The notes under the pieces: generated by a model
Seen by the model: only the letters and a program-made list of their open reading frames with translations
Told to the model about the DNA's origin: nothing
Database searches by the model: none
DNA from: Gemmobacter megaterium
Lineage (GTDB): Bacteria; Pseudomonadota; Alphaproteobacteria; Rhodobacterales; Rhodobacteraceae
Length of the DNA: 64,000 nt
Direction: 5' to 3'
NCBI RefSeq assembly: GCF_900156815.1
Contig: NZ_FTOT01000002.1
Coordinates: 186,001-250,000 of the forward strand
Shown: positions 34,095-42,925 of the stretch, piece by piece
Layout: the number at the start of each line of letters is the position of its first letter
Position numbering within the stretch: position 1 is the first letter of the stretch
Program-made: the position numbers and the translations under genes

Positions 34095-36179
34095 ATGGCG
34101 CCTGTGATCACGTTATCCTCGGTGTTCCGCCCCACTGTGCTGATGGCGCTGGCCCTGATGATGGTCATCGTGATGATGGTCCTTCCGGTTCCGGCCTGGC
34201 TTCTGGACATCGGGCTTGCCGCCTCCTTCGCGCTGGCGATCCTGATCTTCACTGTGACGCTGTTCATCGAACGGCCACTGGATTTCTCGTCGTTTCCGAC
34301 GATCCTGCTGGCCAGCCTCATGCTGCGCCTGTCGCTCAACGTCTCCTCGACCAAGCTGATCATCGGCCAGGGCCATACTGGCACCCATGCGGCCGGTTCG
34401 GTGATCGAGGGGTTCGCCAGTTTCATCATGGGCGGGTCGGTGCTTCAGGGCCTGGTCATATTCGGGGTGCTGCTGATCGTGAATTTCATGGTCATCACGA
34501 AAGGGGCCGGCCGCATGGCAGAGGTCAGCGCCCGTTTCGCGCTGGATGGTATGCCTGGACGGCAGCTTGCCATCGACAGCGACATGAACGCAGGCGCCAT
34601 CGACCACACCGAAGCGCGGACGCGCCGTGAACGCGAACTGGCCGAAACCACCTTCTTCGGGTCGCTGGACGGGGCGTCCAAATTCGTCAAGGGCGATGCG
34701 GTTGCCGGTCTGCTGATCACCCTGCTGAACATCCTGGTCGGGCTGGGCGTGGGCATCGTCGGACATGGAATGCCGTTTGGCCAGGCCTTTGAAACCTATG
34801 CGATCCTGACTGTCGGGGATGGGCTGGTCGGTCAGATACCGGCGGTGATCACCTCGGTGGCCGCCGCCTTGCTGATGGCGCGGGGCGGGGCGACCGGCGC
34901 GGTGGACACCGCGATGACCGCGCAGCTTGGCCGCTATCCGGCGGCGATTGGCACCGTGGCCGCGCTGATGCTGCTGTTCGCGGTGTTTCCCGGACTTCCG
35001 TTCCTGCCCTTTGTGACCGGCGCCGCCGGGCTTGCGGGCATCGCCTATTGGCTGCACCGGAACAGGAGCCGGGCGGCGGTTCCGGCGCCCGAGCCGCCCG
35101 CGACCCCGGCCAAACCCCGTGCCATGGGCGACATTCTGGACTTCGACGAAATCCATGTCGAGTTTGCCCCCGATCTGGTCGCCATGGTGCTTGACCCTGG
35201 CACCGGGCTGGATGTGCGCATCGCCTCGATCCGCACCCATATTGCCACCACCTATGGCATCATCTTGCCGGAAATGCGCCTCACCGACGAGGCGACCCTG
35301 CCGCCCGGCGGCTATCGCATCCGCATTCAGGGTGTCGAGGTGGTGCAGGATCGCCTGGTGCCCGACAGGGCGCTGCTGCTGTTGCCAGAGGGGCAGGATG
35401 TCGGCCCCGATGGCCAGGATGTCCGCGAGCCGGTCTATGGCGCCCCGGCGCGCTGGATCGCCACCGACCGGCAAGAGGATGCAACCCTTGCCGGGTTGAC
35501 TGTCGTGTCTCCTGCCGAAATTCTGGCCACCCATCTGCTGGAGGTGCTCAAGGGCAACCTTGCGCGCCTGCTCACCTTGCGTGGTCTGCGCAGGTTGCTC
35601 GATGCGTTCATCGCCCCGTCGGACCCGACCAGAGCCGAGGCGAACCGCCGCCTGCTGGACGAGTTGATCCCCGAAAAAGTGCCGCTGGACCTGCTGCTGT
35701 CGGTCTTGAAGCTTTTGCTGGAGGAACGGGTTTCGGTGCGCAACCTGCCCCTGATCCTAGAGGCGATGGCAGAACTGCGGACCACGACGCTCGCCCCCGA
35801 GGCGGTCTGCGATCATGTGCGCCAGCGGCTGGGTTTCCAGTTGGTAGCAGAGCTGAAGCGGCCCGACGGAACCATTCCGCTGATCCAGATGGCCGCAGAC
35901 TGGGAACAGATCTTCACGCGCTATCAGATCGACGGCAATCGCGGGCTGCATGATGTTGCCTTGCCCCCGGTCGAATTCACCCGATTGGCCAATGCTCTTG
36001 GCGCGCAGGTTGCCAAGGCCGCAGAGCAGGGTATTGCCCCGGTTCTGGTAACATCGGCGCTGCGCCGGCGGTTCCTGCGCGGTGTCGCAGCGGCGCGGGG
36101 GCTGTCGATCGCCGTTCTGTCCTATGACGAGATCGGGGCCGATGCCCGGCCTGCGCTGATCGGCATGGTCCCCGCATGA
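34095..36179 (+). CDS. flhA: Flagellar export apparatus protein FlhA
   Basis: A 694-residue protein of standard length. About eight transmembrane helices fill residues 10-310. The conserved FHIPEP-family block is MLRLSLNVSSTKLIIGQGHT; the cytoplasmic loop has MAEVSARFALDGMPGRQLAI and DSDMNAGAIDHTEARTRRER. The C-terminal ring domain (about 350-694) has the LDFDEIHVEFAPDLVAMVLD start. FlhA forms the nonameric cytoplasmic ring that receives substrates. It starts 1 bp after the transglycosylase stop and ends overlapping fliR by 4 bp. Confidence 0.97.
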   Translation: MAPVITLSSVFRPTVLMALALMMVIVMMVLPVPAWLLDIGLAASFALAILIFTVTLFIERPLDFSSFPTILLASLMLRLSLNVSSTKLIIGQGHTGTHAAGSVIEGFASFIMGGSVLQGLVIFGVLLIVNFMVITKGAGRMAEVSARFALDGMPGRQLAIDSDMNAGAIDHTEARTRRERELAETTFFGSLDGASKFVKGDAVAGLLITLLNILVGLGVGIVGHGMPFGQAFETYAILTVGDGLVGQIPAVITSVAAALLMARGGATGAVDTAMTAQLGRYPAAIGTVAALMLLFAVFPGLPFLPFVTGAAGLAGIAYWLHRNRSRAAVPAPEPPATPAKPRAMGDILDFDEIHVEFAPDLVAMVLDPGTGLDVRIASIRTHIATTYGIILPEMRLTDEATLPPGGYRIRIQGVEVVQDRLVPDRALLLLPEGQDVGPDGQDVREPVYGAPARWIATDRQEDATLAGLTVVSPAEILATHLLEVLKGNLARLLTLRGLRRLLDAFIAPSDPTRAEANRRLLDELIPEKVPLDLLLSVLKLLLEERVSVRNLPLILEAMAELRTTTLAPEAVCDHVRQRLGFQLVAELKRPDGTIPLIQMAADWEQIFTRYQIDGNRGLHDVALPPVEFTRLANALGAQVAKAAEQGIAPVLVTSALRRRFLRGVAAARGLSIAVLSYDEIGADARPALIGMVPA

Positions 36180-36943
36180 CCGGATTGCAGGAGGCCCTCG
36201 ACTGGATGGAAGGCAGCGGTCTTGCCCTGTTCTGGTCCGGCTTTCTGTGTTTCGTCCGCATCGGCGCGGTCATGGCACTGTTGCCCGCCTTTGGCGACCA
36301 GGCGGTCCCTGCACGGTTCCGCCTGGTCCTGGCACTGGGGCTGACATTGGCCGTTGCCCCCACAATCGCCGAACCCGCCGACATCCGGCCAGGCTCAATG
36401 CTGGCCGAGGCGGCTATCGGGCTTGCATTGGGCGCGGGCTTTCGGCTTTTCGTCGTCGCCTTGCAGGTGGCAGGGGCGATGGCGGCCCAGTCCACCTCGC
36501 TGGCGCAGATTTTCGCCGGGGCCGGGGCAGAGCCGCAATCGGCCATTTCATCGCTGCTGACGATGGCCGCGCTGGCCCTGGCCTTTTCCATCGGGCTTCA
36601 CCTGCGCGCCGTCGAGGCGCTGATCCTGTCGCACCAGCTTTTGCCGCAGGGCCGGTTCCCGTTGGCAACCGATATGGCCGATTGGGGGCTGGCCCAGATC
36701 CGGCACTGTTTCGCTCTGGCGTTTTCCCTCGCCGCACCGTTCCTGATCGGGGGGATGCTGTACAATGCGGCGCTTGGCGCGATCAACAAGGCAATGCCAA
36801 CCCTGATGGTTGCCTTCGTCGGCGCACCGGCATTGACCCTGGGCGGGCTGGTCTTGCTCGCCATCTGTGCCCCATTGATGCTGGCGGCCTGGCTGGACGT
36901 GTGGCTGGGCTGGCTTGCCGATCCGTTCTCGCTGGCACGGTGA
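36176..36943 (+). CDS. fliR: Flagellar export apparatus protein FliR
   Basis: A 255-residue integral membrane protein with about six hydrophobic helices; conserved features are LFWSGFLCFVRIGAVMALLP, FGDQAVPARFRLVLALGLTL, and GAMAAQSTSLAQIFAGAGAE. It is a single-copy subunit of the FliP5FliR1 gate. Its ATGA start overlaps flhA, and flhB begins 6 bp after its stop, so the three gate genes are co-translated. Confidence 0.95.
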   Translation: MTGLQEALDWMEGSGLALFWSGFLCFVRIGAVMALLPAFGDQAVPARFRLVLALGLTLAVAPTIAEPADIRPGSMLAEAAIGLALGAGFRLFVVALQVAGAMAAQSTSLAQIFAGAGAEPQSAISSLLTMAALALAFSIGLHLRAVEALILSHQLLPQGRFPLATDMADWGLAQIRHCFALAFSLAAPFLIGGMLYNAALGAINKAMPTLMVAFVGAPALTLGGLVLLAICAPLMLAAWLDVWLGWLADPFSLAR

Positions 36944-36949
36944 TACCGC

Positions 36950-38041
36950 ATGGACGAACCGAATGCAGAAAAGGAATTCGCCCCGACCGAACGCCGTCTC
37001 GACGAGGCGCGCCGCAAGGGTGAGGTTCCGATCGGGCGCGATCTTCTGGCGGCGGCGGCCTTTGCCGGGCTGGTCCTCGCGGCAGTCGCCGCGCCGGACA
37101 GCCTGATCCGGCTGGGCCAGTCCGGCACCGTATTGCTGGATCAGGCCGACCGTCTCGCCCCGCTCTTTGCGTCGGGGGGGCCATCGCCCGCCGGTGCATT
37201 GGGGGCCGCCTTGCTCTTTGCGGTCCTGCCCTGGTTCGCTCTGCCGGCCCTGGCCGTGCTTGCCATGCTGATCGCCCAGAGAGCGCTGGTTTTCGCCACA
37301 GCGCGGCTGGAGCCGAAATTGTCGCGGATTTCCCTGCTTCAGGGGGCAAAGCGCAAGTTCGGTCGCGCCGGTCTGTTCGAATTCGGCAAGAGCTTTGCCA
37401 AACTTCTGGCCGTATCAGGAATTCTTGCCGGCTATCTGTCGGCCCGTGCGGCGGCAATCCTCCACAGCCTCTATCTTGAACCGCCGCAGGTGACGGCGCT
37501 GATGGTGCGGCTGCTGGTCGAATTCCTGCTGCTGGTCACGGTGCTGCAGGCGCTGATCGGCGGGCTGGATCTGTTGTGGCAGCGGCACGAACATTTGCGC
37601 CAACACCGTATGTCGCGCAAGGACATGACCGACGAGATGAAGCAGTCCGAGGGGGATCCGCATGTCAAGGCGCAGCGGCGCCAACGCGCGATGGAGATTG
37701 CAAGCAACCAGATGCTGGCCGATGTGCCAAAGGCCGATGTCGTTATCGTCAATCCCACGCATTATGCCGTTGCGTTGAAATGGAACCGCCAGTCCAGCGG
37801 CGCGCCGGTCTGCGTCGCCAAGGGGGTGGATACTGTGGCGGCACGCATCCGCGAGACGGCGGCGGCCGCGGGTGTACCCATCCGCAGCGATGCGCCAACG
37901 GCGCGCGCCCTTTATGCGTCTGTCGATCTTGGCCAGGAGATTCGGCCCGAACACTACCGCACGGTTGCAGCCGCCATCCGATTTGCGGAAGCGATGCGGC
38001 GCCGCGCCCATGCTCGGCGAGGGGCAGGAGACCAGACATGA
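36950..38041 (+). CDS. flhB: Flagellar export apparatus protein FlhB
   Basis: A 363-residue membrane protein: N-terminal RRLDEARRKGEVPIGRDLLA, four transmembrane helices to about residue 215, a linker with MSRKDMTDEMKQSEGDPHVK, and the autocleavage site NPTH in VVIVNPTHYAVALKWNRQSS (about residue 263). FlhB switches export from rod/hook to filament substrates after cleavage between Asn and Pro. The ribosome site is weak; translation probably relies on coupling to fliR. The stop overlaps the start of the next small gene by 4 bp. Confidence 0.97.
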   Translation: MDEPNAEKEFAPTERRLDEARRKGEVPIGRDLLAAAAFAGLVLAAVAAPDSLIRLGQSGTVLLDQADRLAPLFASGGPSPAGALGAALLFAVLPWFALPALAVLAMLIAQRALVFATARLEPKLSRISLLQGAKRKFGRAGLFEFGKSFAKLLAVSGILAGYLSARAAAILHSLYLEPPQVTALMVRLLVEFLLLVTVLQALIGGLDLLWQRHEHLRQHRMSRKDMTDEMKQSEGDPHVKAQRRQRAMEIASNQMLADVPKADVVIVNPTHYAVALKWNRQSSGAPVCVAKGVDTVAARIRETAAAAGVPIRSDAPTARALYASVDLGQEIRPEHYRTVAAAIRFAEAMRRRAHARRGAGDQT

Positions 38042-38391
38042 ACCTCGACATGCAAAGCCGCCTGCACCGGCTGGCCACCCTTGCCGCCCTGATCCAGGAC
38101 CGGGCACAGGCGAGTTTGCGGCACCATACGCAGGCCTGCGCCGAAACGCGACAGCACCTGGCCAATCTGGATACGCCCGCCGCCGCACCCGCCGGGATCC
38201 CCCCGCAGGTGATGGAAAACGTCGCCGTGCAGCACCAGCAATGGGCCGGACCACAGCGCGCACGGTTGAATGCGGTCCTTGCGCGGCAGACGGCGGACAG
38301 GATGGCCGCCGAAACAGCGGCGCGCACGGCATTCGGCCGTGCGCATGTTCTGAATGAATTGCTTACCAGACAGCGGCCAGGCCGGGATTAA
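38038..38391 (+). CDS. Small helical protein after flhB, possibly FliJ-like
   Basis: A 117-residue, Gln/Ala/Arg-rich protein predicted to be largely helical (MQSRLHRLATLAALIQDRAQ; HHTQACAETRQHLANLD; AVLARQTADRMAAETAARTA). Size, composition and genome position suggest a FliJ-like export chaperone or stalk, but no diagnostic motif is present. It starts at an ATGA overlap with flhB. Its stop TAA shares the palindrome TTAA with the stop of the convergent FliL-like gene, so the two genes overlap tail to tail by 4 bp. Confidence 0.6.
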   Translation: MNLDMQSRLHRLATLAALIQDRAQASLRHHTQACAETRQHLANLDTPAAAPAGIPPQVMENVAVQHQQWAGPQRARLNAVLARQTADRMAAETAARTAFGRAHVLNELLTRQRPGRD

Positions 38392-38855
38392 CCGTCCTGC
38401 CGAAGAATATCGGTGATCAACACATCCGACACCGCCGCAGCGCCTGTCACCTTGCGCGCCGCCTCCAACAAGGCCCGGCGCAGGGCAACGAGGTTGCCGC
38501 CATCGGTGAATGTGCCACGAAAACCGCCGGCATTGGCGTGATCGAACAGCACGCGCAGAAATTCGTCCCGCAACTTTGGCTCGCGGGTGAAAATCGCGTC
38601 AGAGCCACCCACCGGCACCTCCAGGCTGAGCGCGAGCACAACCAGGGACCCGACCCGCCCGCCCTCCAGAACAGGCACGACGAACTGATTGGGCAATTTC
38701 ACATAGTCGCGGGCGTCAGATGCGGTTGTGTCGGGCCCGGCCTCCTCGGGCGGGATCTCCGGTTCGGTCGTCGGGCGCAACACCAGGCCCGCCGCACCAC
38801 CGGCGATGGCCCCCACGATCAGCACCACTAGAGGCAACAATTTGCGCAAGGCCAA
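38388..38855 (-). CDS. Second FliL-like flagellar basal body-associated protein
   Basis: A 155-residue protein with an N-terminal membrane helix (residues 5-26, KLLPLVVLIVGAIAGGAAGL), a short acidic linker and a periplasmic domain (YVKLPNQFVVPVLEGGRVGS; LVVLALSLEVP; FTREPKLRDEFLRVLFDHAN; GAAAVSDVLITDILRQDG) similar in layout to FliL. It is clearly different from the FliL encoded at 28782. It follows flgH by 6 bp on the minus strand and closes that block. A role around the L/P ring or stator is possible. Its stop overlaps the convergent gene. Confidence 0.75.
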   Translation of the reverse strand: MALRKLLPLVVLIVGAIAGGAAGLVLRPTTEPEIPPEEAGPDTTASDARDYVKLPNQFVVPVLEGGRVGSLVVLALSLEVPVGGSDAIFTREPKLRDEFLRVLFDHANAGGFRGTFTDGGNLVALRRALLEAARKVTGAAAVSDVLITDILRQDG

Positions 38856-38861
38856 ACCTCC

Positions 38862-39578
38862 CTAGAACGGCAGGACAAGATCGGTGATCTGCTGTCCCCA
38901 GCGTGGCTGCTGGACATCGCTGATCTGCCCGCGACCGCCATAGGAAATGCGCGCGCCGGCGATCTTGTCATAAGTGATCTCGTTCTGGCGCGAGATGTCG
39001 CCCGGCCGGACATAGCCCGAGACCAGCAATTCGCGCAGCTCATGGTTGACCCGCACCTCCTGCTGGCCTTCGATCCGCAGAACGCCATTGGGCAGATCCT
39101 CGACCACTGTGGCGGCGACCCGCAACGCGAGCTTTTCCTTGCGCGCGACCGATCCATCCCCCGAAAAGGTCGAGGCGCCCTGCGCCTTGACAGCCTCTGC
39201 CATGCTCGCCCCTTCTGGAAGTTTCGCGTCGAGCCGCTGGGGGATGCCGAACAACTGGGGAATGCCCATCGAACTGTTACCGTTCCGCGATCTGTCGGTC
39301 GCGTTTGAAATCTCTGCCTTGTCGTCGATCTCGATCACTACGGTCAGAATATCGCCACGCCGCGCCGCACGGCGATCCCCGAACAGCGAGGCGCGCGTGG
39401 CCGTCCACAGCGAGGCCCCTTCGGTCGGGGCGGCACCCGCCGTTTCGGGAAAGGGCGCGGTGTACAGCGCATAATGTTGGGTGCCACCCTCCAGCGGGCT
39501 GAAACCGGGCGCCCGGCCCACCTCGTGCAGGCGGCCGCACCCCGAGACCAGGATCAAAAGACAGATGATCGCGCGCAT
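38862..39578 (-). CDS. flgH: Flagellar L-ring protein FlgH
   Basis: A 238-residue outer-membrane lipoprotein with lipobox LVSGC (Cys14) after MRAIICLLILVSG. Conserved blocks are SLWTATRASLFGDRRAARRG, DILTVVIEIDDKAEISNATD, RSRNGNSSMG and ELLVSGYVRPGDISRQNEIT. It builds the L ring around the rod in the outer membrane. The order flgG-flgA-flgH is the classical alphaproteobacterial arrangement. It starts 17 bp after flgA. Confidence 0.96.
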   Translation of the reverse strand: MRAIICLLILVSGCGRLHEVGRAPGFSPLEGGTQHYALYTAPFPETAGAAPTEGASLWTATRASLFGDRRAARRGDILTVVIEIDDKAEISNATDRSRNGNSSMGIPQLFGIPQRLDAKLPEGASMAEAVKAQGASTFSGDGSVARKEKLALRVAATVVEDLPNGVLRIEGQQEVRVNHELRELLVSGYVRPGDISRQNEITYDKIAGARISYGGRGQISDVQQPRWGQQITDLVLPF

Positions 39579-39594
39579 TGGCAGTCCTCTTGGG

Positions 39595-40005
39595 TCAGGG
39601 TTGCACGGTTACGGCACCATCGGCCCCGATACGGCCGCTTACCGTGGATCGGGACGCCAGGTTCATCACGCGGATCGTATCGCCCACGGCCCCCCGCGAC
39701 AGGGCACGCCCCTCTGTCTGGATCGACAGCCGACCGGACAGATAGCTCAGCGGCACGATCTGGTTGCGCTCGACGATGGCCGGCGGGCCAAGGTCGGTCG
39801 GGCGGATCGGCCGGCCGGCGTACAGCGTGACGCGCGCCTCCTGCCCGATCGCCTCCGCCGGGTCGCGCAACATACCCGGTCGCGTGTCGCGGATCAGGCC
39901 GATGTCGTCGGCCGTCAGCACGGTTTGGGCACGCAACGTGCGCGTTGCGACCAGCGTATCCGCATGGACAGGCGCGGCCAACAGAACCAGCCCAAGCCAA
40001 CGCAT
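39595..40005 (-). CDS. flgA: Flagellar P-ring assembly chaperone FlgA
   Basis: A 136-residue periplasmic protein with a short signal peptide (MRWLGLVLLAAPVHA, residues 1-15). It has the SAF-like domain (LRAQTVLTADDIGLIRDTRP; GRPIRPTDLGPPAIVERNQI) and the C-terminal ChapFlgA block (AVGDTIRVMNLASRSTVSGR). It is the short form lacking the N-terminal domain of the enterobacterial protein (about 220 residues). It helps FlgI fold and assemble the P ring. Its start overlaps the flgG stop by 1 bp (TGATG). Confidence 0.93.
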   Translation of the reverse strand: MRWLGLVLLAAPVHADTLVATRTLRAQTVLTADDIGLIRDTRPGMLRDPAEAIGQEARVTLYAGRPIRPTDLGPPAIVERNQIVPLSYLSGRLSIQTEGRALSRGAVGDTIRVMNLASRSTVSGRIGADGAVTVQP

Positions 40006-40790
40006 CAGCGCACCTGCGTCGTGGCGCCCAGCATCTGGTCGGCTGCCGTGATGACCTTGGCATTCAGTTCATAGCCCCGCTGCGCCTTGATGAGTTCCGT
40101 CACCTCGCGCACCGCATCGACGGAACTGTCCTCCAGATAGCCCTGTCGCAGTGTGCCCAGACCATCTTCGCCAGGATTGCCGGCGATGGCAGGGCCCGAC
40201 GCGGCGGTTTCGAGATAGAGGTTGGATCCCGTCGCCTCCAGTCCGCGCTCGTTGGTGAAGCCGACGAGGTTGAGCTGGCCAAGCTGTTCCGGCGCCACCC
40301 TGTCGGAGAAATAGGCCCAGACCTCGCCTGCGGCGTTGATCGACAGGCTGCGGGCGTCGGCGGGGATGGTAAGGCCAGGGGCCACCGGATGACCGTCAGA
40401 GGTGACGATCTGGCCGTCGGCGGACCGTTTCAGCCCGCCATCGCGGGTATAGGCCGACAGGCCGGAGGGCAATGTCACCTCCAGCCAGCCTCGTCCCTCG
40501 ATGGCAAGGTCCAGATCGCCCCCGGTGGCCGTCAGCGTGCCCTGTTCCAGCATCTGCGCGACCGAAGTGGCCCGAACCCCCATGCCCAGTTGAAGGCCGG
40601 TCGGCAGCATGGTGCCGCTTTCGGAGGAGACGGTGCCGGGCCGCGCCATCTGCACGTAATGCAGATCGGCAAATTCCGCGCGCCGGGCGTTGTAGCCGGT
40701 CGTCGACATGTTGGCGAGGTTGTGGGACACCACATCCACCCGCATCTGTTGGGCCGCCATGCCGCTGGCGGCGATCTGAAGGGCCTTCAT
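40005..40790 (-). CDS. flgG: Flagellar distal rod protein FlgG
   Basis: A 261-residue rod protein of standard length. The N-terminus is MKALQIAASGMAAQQMRVDV then VSHNLANMSTTGYNARRAEF. The FlgG-type core has GMGVRATSVAQMLEQGTLTA and LDLAIEGRGWLEVTLPSG. The C-terminus is DAVREVTELIKAQRGYELNA and KVITAADQML. It forms the distal rod. GGAGACCCCG precedes the ATG, 9 bp after flgF. Confidence 0.97.
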   Translation of the reverse strand: MKALQIAASGMAAQQMRVDVVSHNLANMSTTGYNARRAEFADLHYVQMARPGTVSSESGTMLPTGLQLGMGVRATSVAQMLEQGTLTATGGDLDLAIEGRGWLEVTLPSGLSAYTRDGGLKRSADGQIVTSDGHPVAPGLTIPADARSLSINAAGEVWAYFSDRVAPEQLGQLNLVGFTNERGLEATGSNLYLETAASGPAIAGNPGEDGLGTLRQGYLEDSSVDAVREVTELIKAQRGYELNAKVITAADQMLGATTQVR

Positions 40791-40799
40791 CGGGGTCTC

Positions 40800-41510
40800 C
40801 TATCGCCCAAGGGTTTGAATCACGCCGCGAATGCGCTCATCCTCGCGGTCCAGCAGGGACTGGCCCAGTTCATAGGCGCGCTGCACCTCGATCATGCGGG
40901 CGACTTCAAGGATCGGATCGGTGTTCGACCCTTCCAGATGGCCTTGCAGGATCGTGCCGCCGTCTTCCATCGGTTCGGGGGCATCTGCGGTGAACAATGT
41001 GCCGGCCTGGTGCCGCAGGCTTGTGGGATCGGCGGGGAGCCACAGGCCAATGCGCGCCACCGGCACGCCATCGGCGGAAAGCGTGCCGTCCCGCGCAAGG
41101 CTGACGGCGCGGGCCTCTGGCACCACGACAGGAGCGCCCCCGGCATCCAGCAGACGATAGCCGTCGGGGTTCAGCAATTCCCCCTCGGGGCCCGGCGTGA
41201 AATGCCCCGCACGGGACAGGCGTTCGCCCTGCGGCGTCTCGATCAGGAAAAAGCCGTCGCCCTGAATGGCAAAGTCAAAGCTGCCGCCCGTCGGTGCAAG
41301 ATCGCCTTGCGACAGGTCGATCGCACGGGCCGACGCCCGCGCCATCGACAGCGACGGCGCATCCCCCAGCGCCCTGACATATTCCGAAAAGACGACGCCC
41401 TCGCGGCGAAATCCGGTGGTGGCCATATTGGCAAGGTTGTTCGCCACCACCTGCATTTCGCGCATCAGACCCGACTGGCGGGTAAGCCCGGCGTAGATTG
41501 CATTGTCCAT
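40800..41510 (-). CDS. flgF: Flagellar proximal rod protein FlgF
   Basis: A 236-residue rod protein: MDNAIYAGLTRQSGLMREMQ and VVANNLANMATTGFRREGVV at the N-terminus, FDFAIQGDGFFLIETPQGER in the core, and VARMIEVQRAYELGQSLLDR at the C-terminus. It shares the rod-hook fold with FlgG but begins in the manner typical of FlgF. It follows fliQ with 3 bp between them. Confidence 0.95.
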   Translation of the reverse strand: MDNAIYAGLTRQSGLMREMQVVANNLANMATTGFRREGVVFSEYVRALGDAPSLSMARASARAIDLSQGDLAPTGGSFDFAIQGDGFFLIETPQGERLSRAGHFTPGPEGELLNPDGYRLLDAGGAPVVVPEARAVSLARDGTLSADGVPVARIGLWLPADPTSLRHQAGTLFTADAPEPMEDGGTILQGHLEGSNTDPILEVARMIEVQRAYELGQSLLDREDERIRGVIQTLGR

Positions 41511-41513
41511 GGA

Positions 41514-41783
41514 TCAGCCTCCGGCGATCAGGGGTATGATGCGGCTGGTGAAGAAATCGGTCAGCGTGGCCGTCATGAACGACATCGACACCCAGAAGAC
41601 GACCAGCATCGCCCCGACCTTGGGGACAAAGGTCAATGTCATCTCCTGTACCGAGGTCAGAGCCTGCAACAGGCCGATGGCCAGCCCGGCGATCAGCGCC
41701 ACGGTCAGCAGCGGCGCCGCCATGCTGACCGCGACCCACAACCCCTGGCGCAACACATCGTAAATGACAGCCTCGCCCAGCAT
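41514..41783 (-). CDS. fliQ: Flagellar export apparatus protein FliQ
   Basis: An 89-residue membrane protein with two helices (about residues 15-38, WVAVSMAAPLLTVALIAGLA, and 52-75, TFVPKVGAMLVVFWVSMSFM), the standard FliQ size and hairpin layout, including the GLLQALTSVQEMTLTFVPKV block. Four copies flank FliP5FliR1 in the export gate. It is placed with rod genes rather than next to fliP/fliR. The ATG overlaps the fliE stop by 1 bp. Confidence 0.93.
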   Translation of the reverse strand: MLGEAVIYDVLRQGLWVAVSMAAPLLTVALIAGLAIGLLQALTSVQEMTLTFVPKVGAMLVVFWVSMSFMTATLTDFFTSRIIPLIAGG

Positions 41784-42061
41784 CAGACCGGCATCCGCAG
41801 GATTTCCTGATACGCCTCGACAACCTTGTCTCGCAGCGTCACGGCGGTTTCGACAGCCAGTTCGGTGGCCGACAGCGCCTGGACCAGGGCGTGGGGATCG
41901 GCCCGGCCGGTCATCGTGGCCCTGGCCGTCTCGTCCCCCGCATTCAGAACATCGGTGAAGTCCTGCGCAAGCCCGCGCAGCCCACCCGCCTGGGGTTCGG
42001 GCTGGGTGGCAGGCCGCGCACGGGCATAGGCATGGGCGGCAAGGCCGGAGGTAATATCCAT
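41783..42061 (-). CDS. fliE: Flagellar MS-ring/rod adaptor FliE
   Basis: A 92-residue protein with the FliE pattern in its C-terminal half: FTDVLNAGDETARATMTGRA, DPHALVQALSATELAVETAV, TLRDKVVEAYQEILRMPV. FliE joins the MS ring and export gate to the rod and is the first rod-type export substrate. It follows flgC by 20 bp with CAGGAG as ribosome site. Confidence 0.93.
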   Translation of the reverse strand: MDITSGLAAHAYARARPATQPEPQAGGLRGLAQDFTDVLNAGDETARATMTGRADPHALVQALSATELAVETAVTLRDKVVEAYQEILRMPV

Positions 42062-42081
42062 TCTGGAACTCCTGTTCTGGA

Positions 42082-42459
42082 TCAGCGCCGCAGAAGGTCG
42101 ATCAGGCCCTGGGTCATCTGACGGGCCTGATCGAACATCCTGAGGTTCGCCTCATAGGATCGCTGCGCTTCGCGCGCGTCCGCGATTTCGACCACCATGT
42201 CGACATTCGATCCCTGATGGTGGCCGGTTTCATCGGCCAACGGATGGCCGGGGTCGTGGATCCGTTCGAGATCCGACGGGTCGAGGCGCACCGGGCCGGG
42301 CCGTACCAGCCCATCCATTGCGGTGCGAAAATCAATGGTCTTGCGCCGGTAGCCGGGCGTATCGGCATTGGCGATGTTTTCGGTGGAGTGGCGCAAGCGG
42401 CGGGCCTGTGCCTCCATCCCGGAGGCCGAGAGGGACAGGCTGTGCAAGAGGTCGGCCAT
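42082..42459 (-). CDS. flgC: Flagellar proximal rod protein FlgC
   Basis: A 125-residue rod protein: HSLSLSASGMEAQARRLRHS and TENIANADTPGYRRKTIDFR, a middle with DETGHHQGSNVDMVVEIADA, and the C-terminal QRSYEANLRMFDQARQMTQG. It is close to the normal length (about 130-135). flgB ends 3 bp before its start, so the two are coupled. Confidence 0.95.
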   Translation of the reverse strand: MADLLHSLSLSASGMEAQARRLRHSTENIANADTPGYRRKTIDFRTAMDGLVRPGPVRLDPSDLERIHDPGHPLADETGHHQGSNVDMVVEIADAREAQRSYEANLRMFDQARQMTQGLIDLLRR

Positions 42460-42462
42460 GGT

Positions 42463-42843
42463 TTATCTCCGCCCCAGGGTTGCGCGAATGTTCCCCGACA
42501 GACTGCGATAGATGGCCAATGCCATGTCATGCGCCTGCCGCGCCTCGGCCGCCTTGACCATTTCGGCTTCGAGCGAGACGGAATTGCCATTGGGGCTGAC
42601 ATTCAGCCGATCCGGCATCATACCGGCACCGGCCTGGAAACCGCCGCCCAGATGACCGGCACGGGTGGCGCGCAACGCCATCCCCTGCCCCTGCCAGACA
42701 TCGGCGAAACTGATCAGGTCGCGGGCGCGGTAGCCCGGCGTATCGGCATTGGCGACATTGGCGGCAATGACCCCCTGCCGTGCGGCGGCATGAGATGCCA
42801 TGGCGCGCGCCATTGTCAGGACTTCGACCTTGTTGACGAACAT
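42463..42843 (-). CDS. flgB: Flagellar proximal rod protein FlgB
   Basis: A 126-residue rod protein: VEVLTMARAMASHAAARQGV, IAANVANADTPGYRARDLIS, then NGNSVSLEAEMVKAAEARQA and MALAIYRSLSGNIRATLGRR at the C-terminus. The ATG at 42843 is preceded by AGGGAGAA. It heads the minus-strand rod block flgB-flgC-fliE-fliQ-flgF-flgG-flgA-flgH-fliL-like. It is divergent from fliI across 82 bp. Confidence 0.94.
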   Translation of the reverse strand: MFVNKVEVLTMARAMASHAAARQGVIAANVANADTPGYRARDLISFADVWQGQGMALRATRAGHLGGGFQAGAGMMPDRLNVSPNGNSVSLEAEMVKAAEARQAHDMALAIYRSLSGNIRATLGRR

Positions 42844-42925
42844 CGGGATTCTCCCTGGCTCTGCTTCACCAAGGCTTAAGGGTGATTCCTTTAGAAACCG
42901 TAATGACCAGCAGGGAGTTTGCGGA

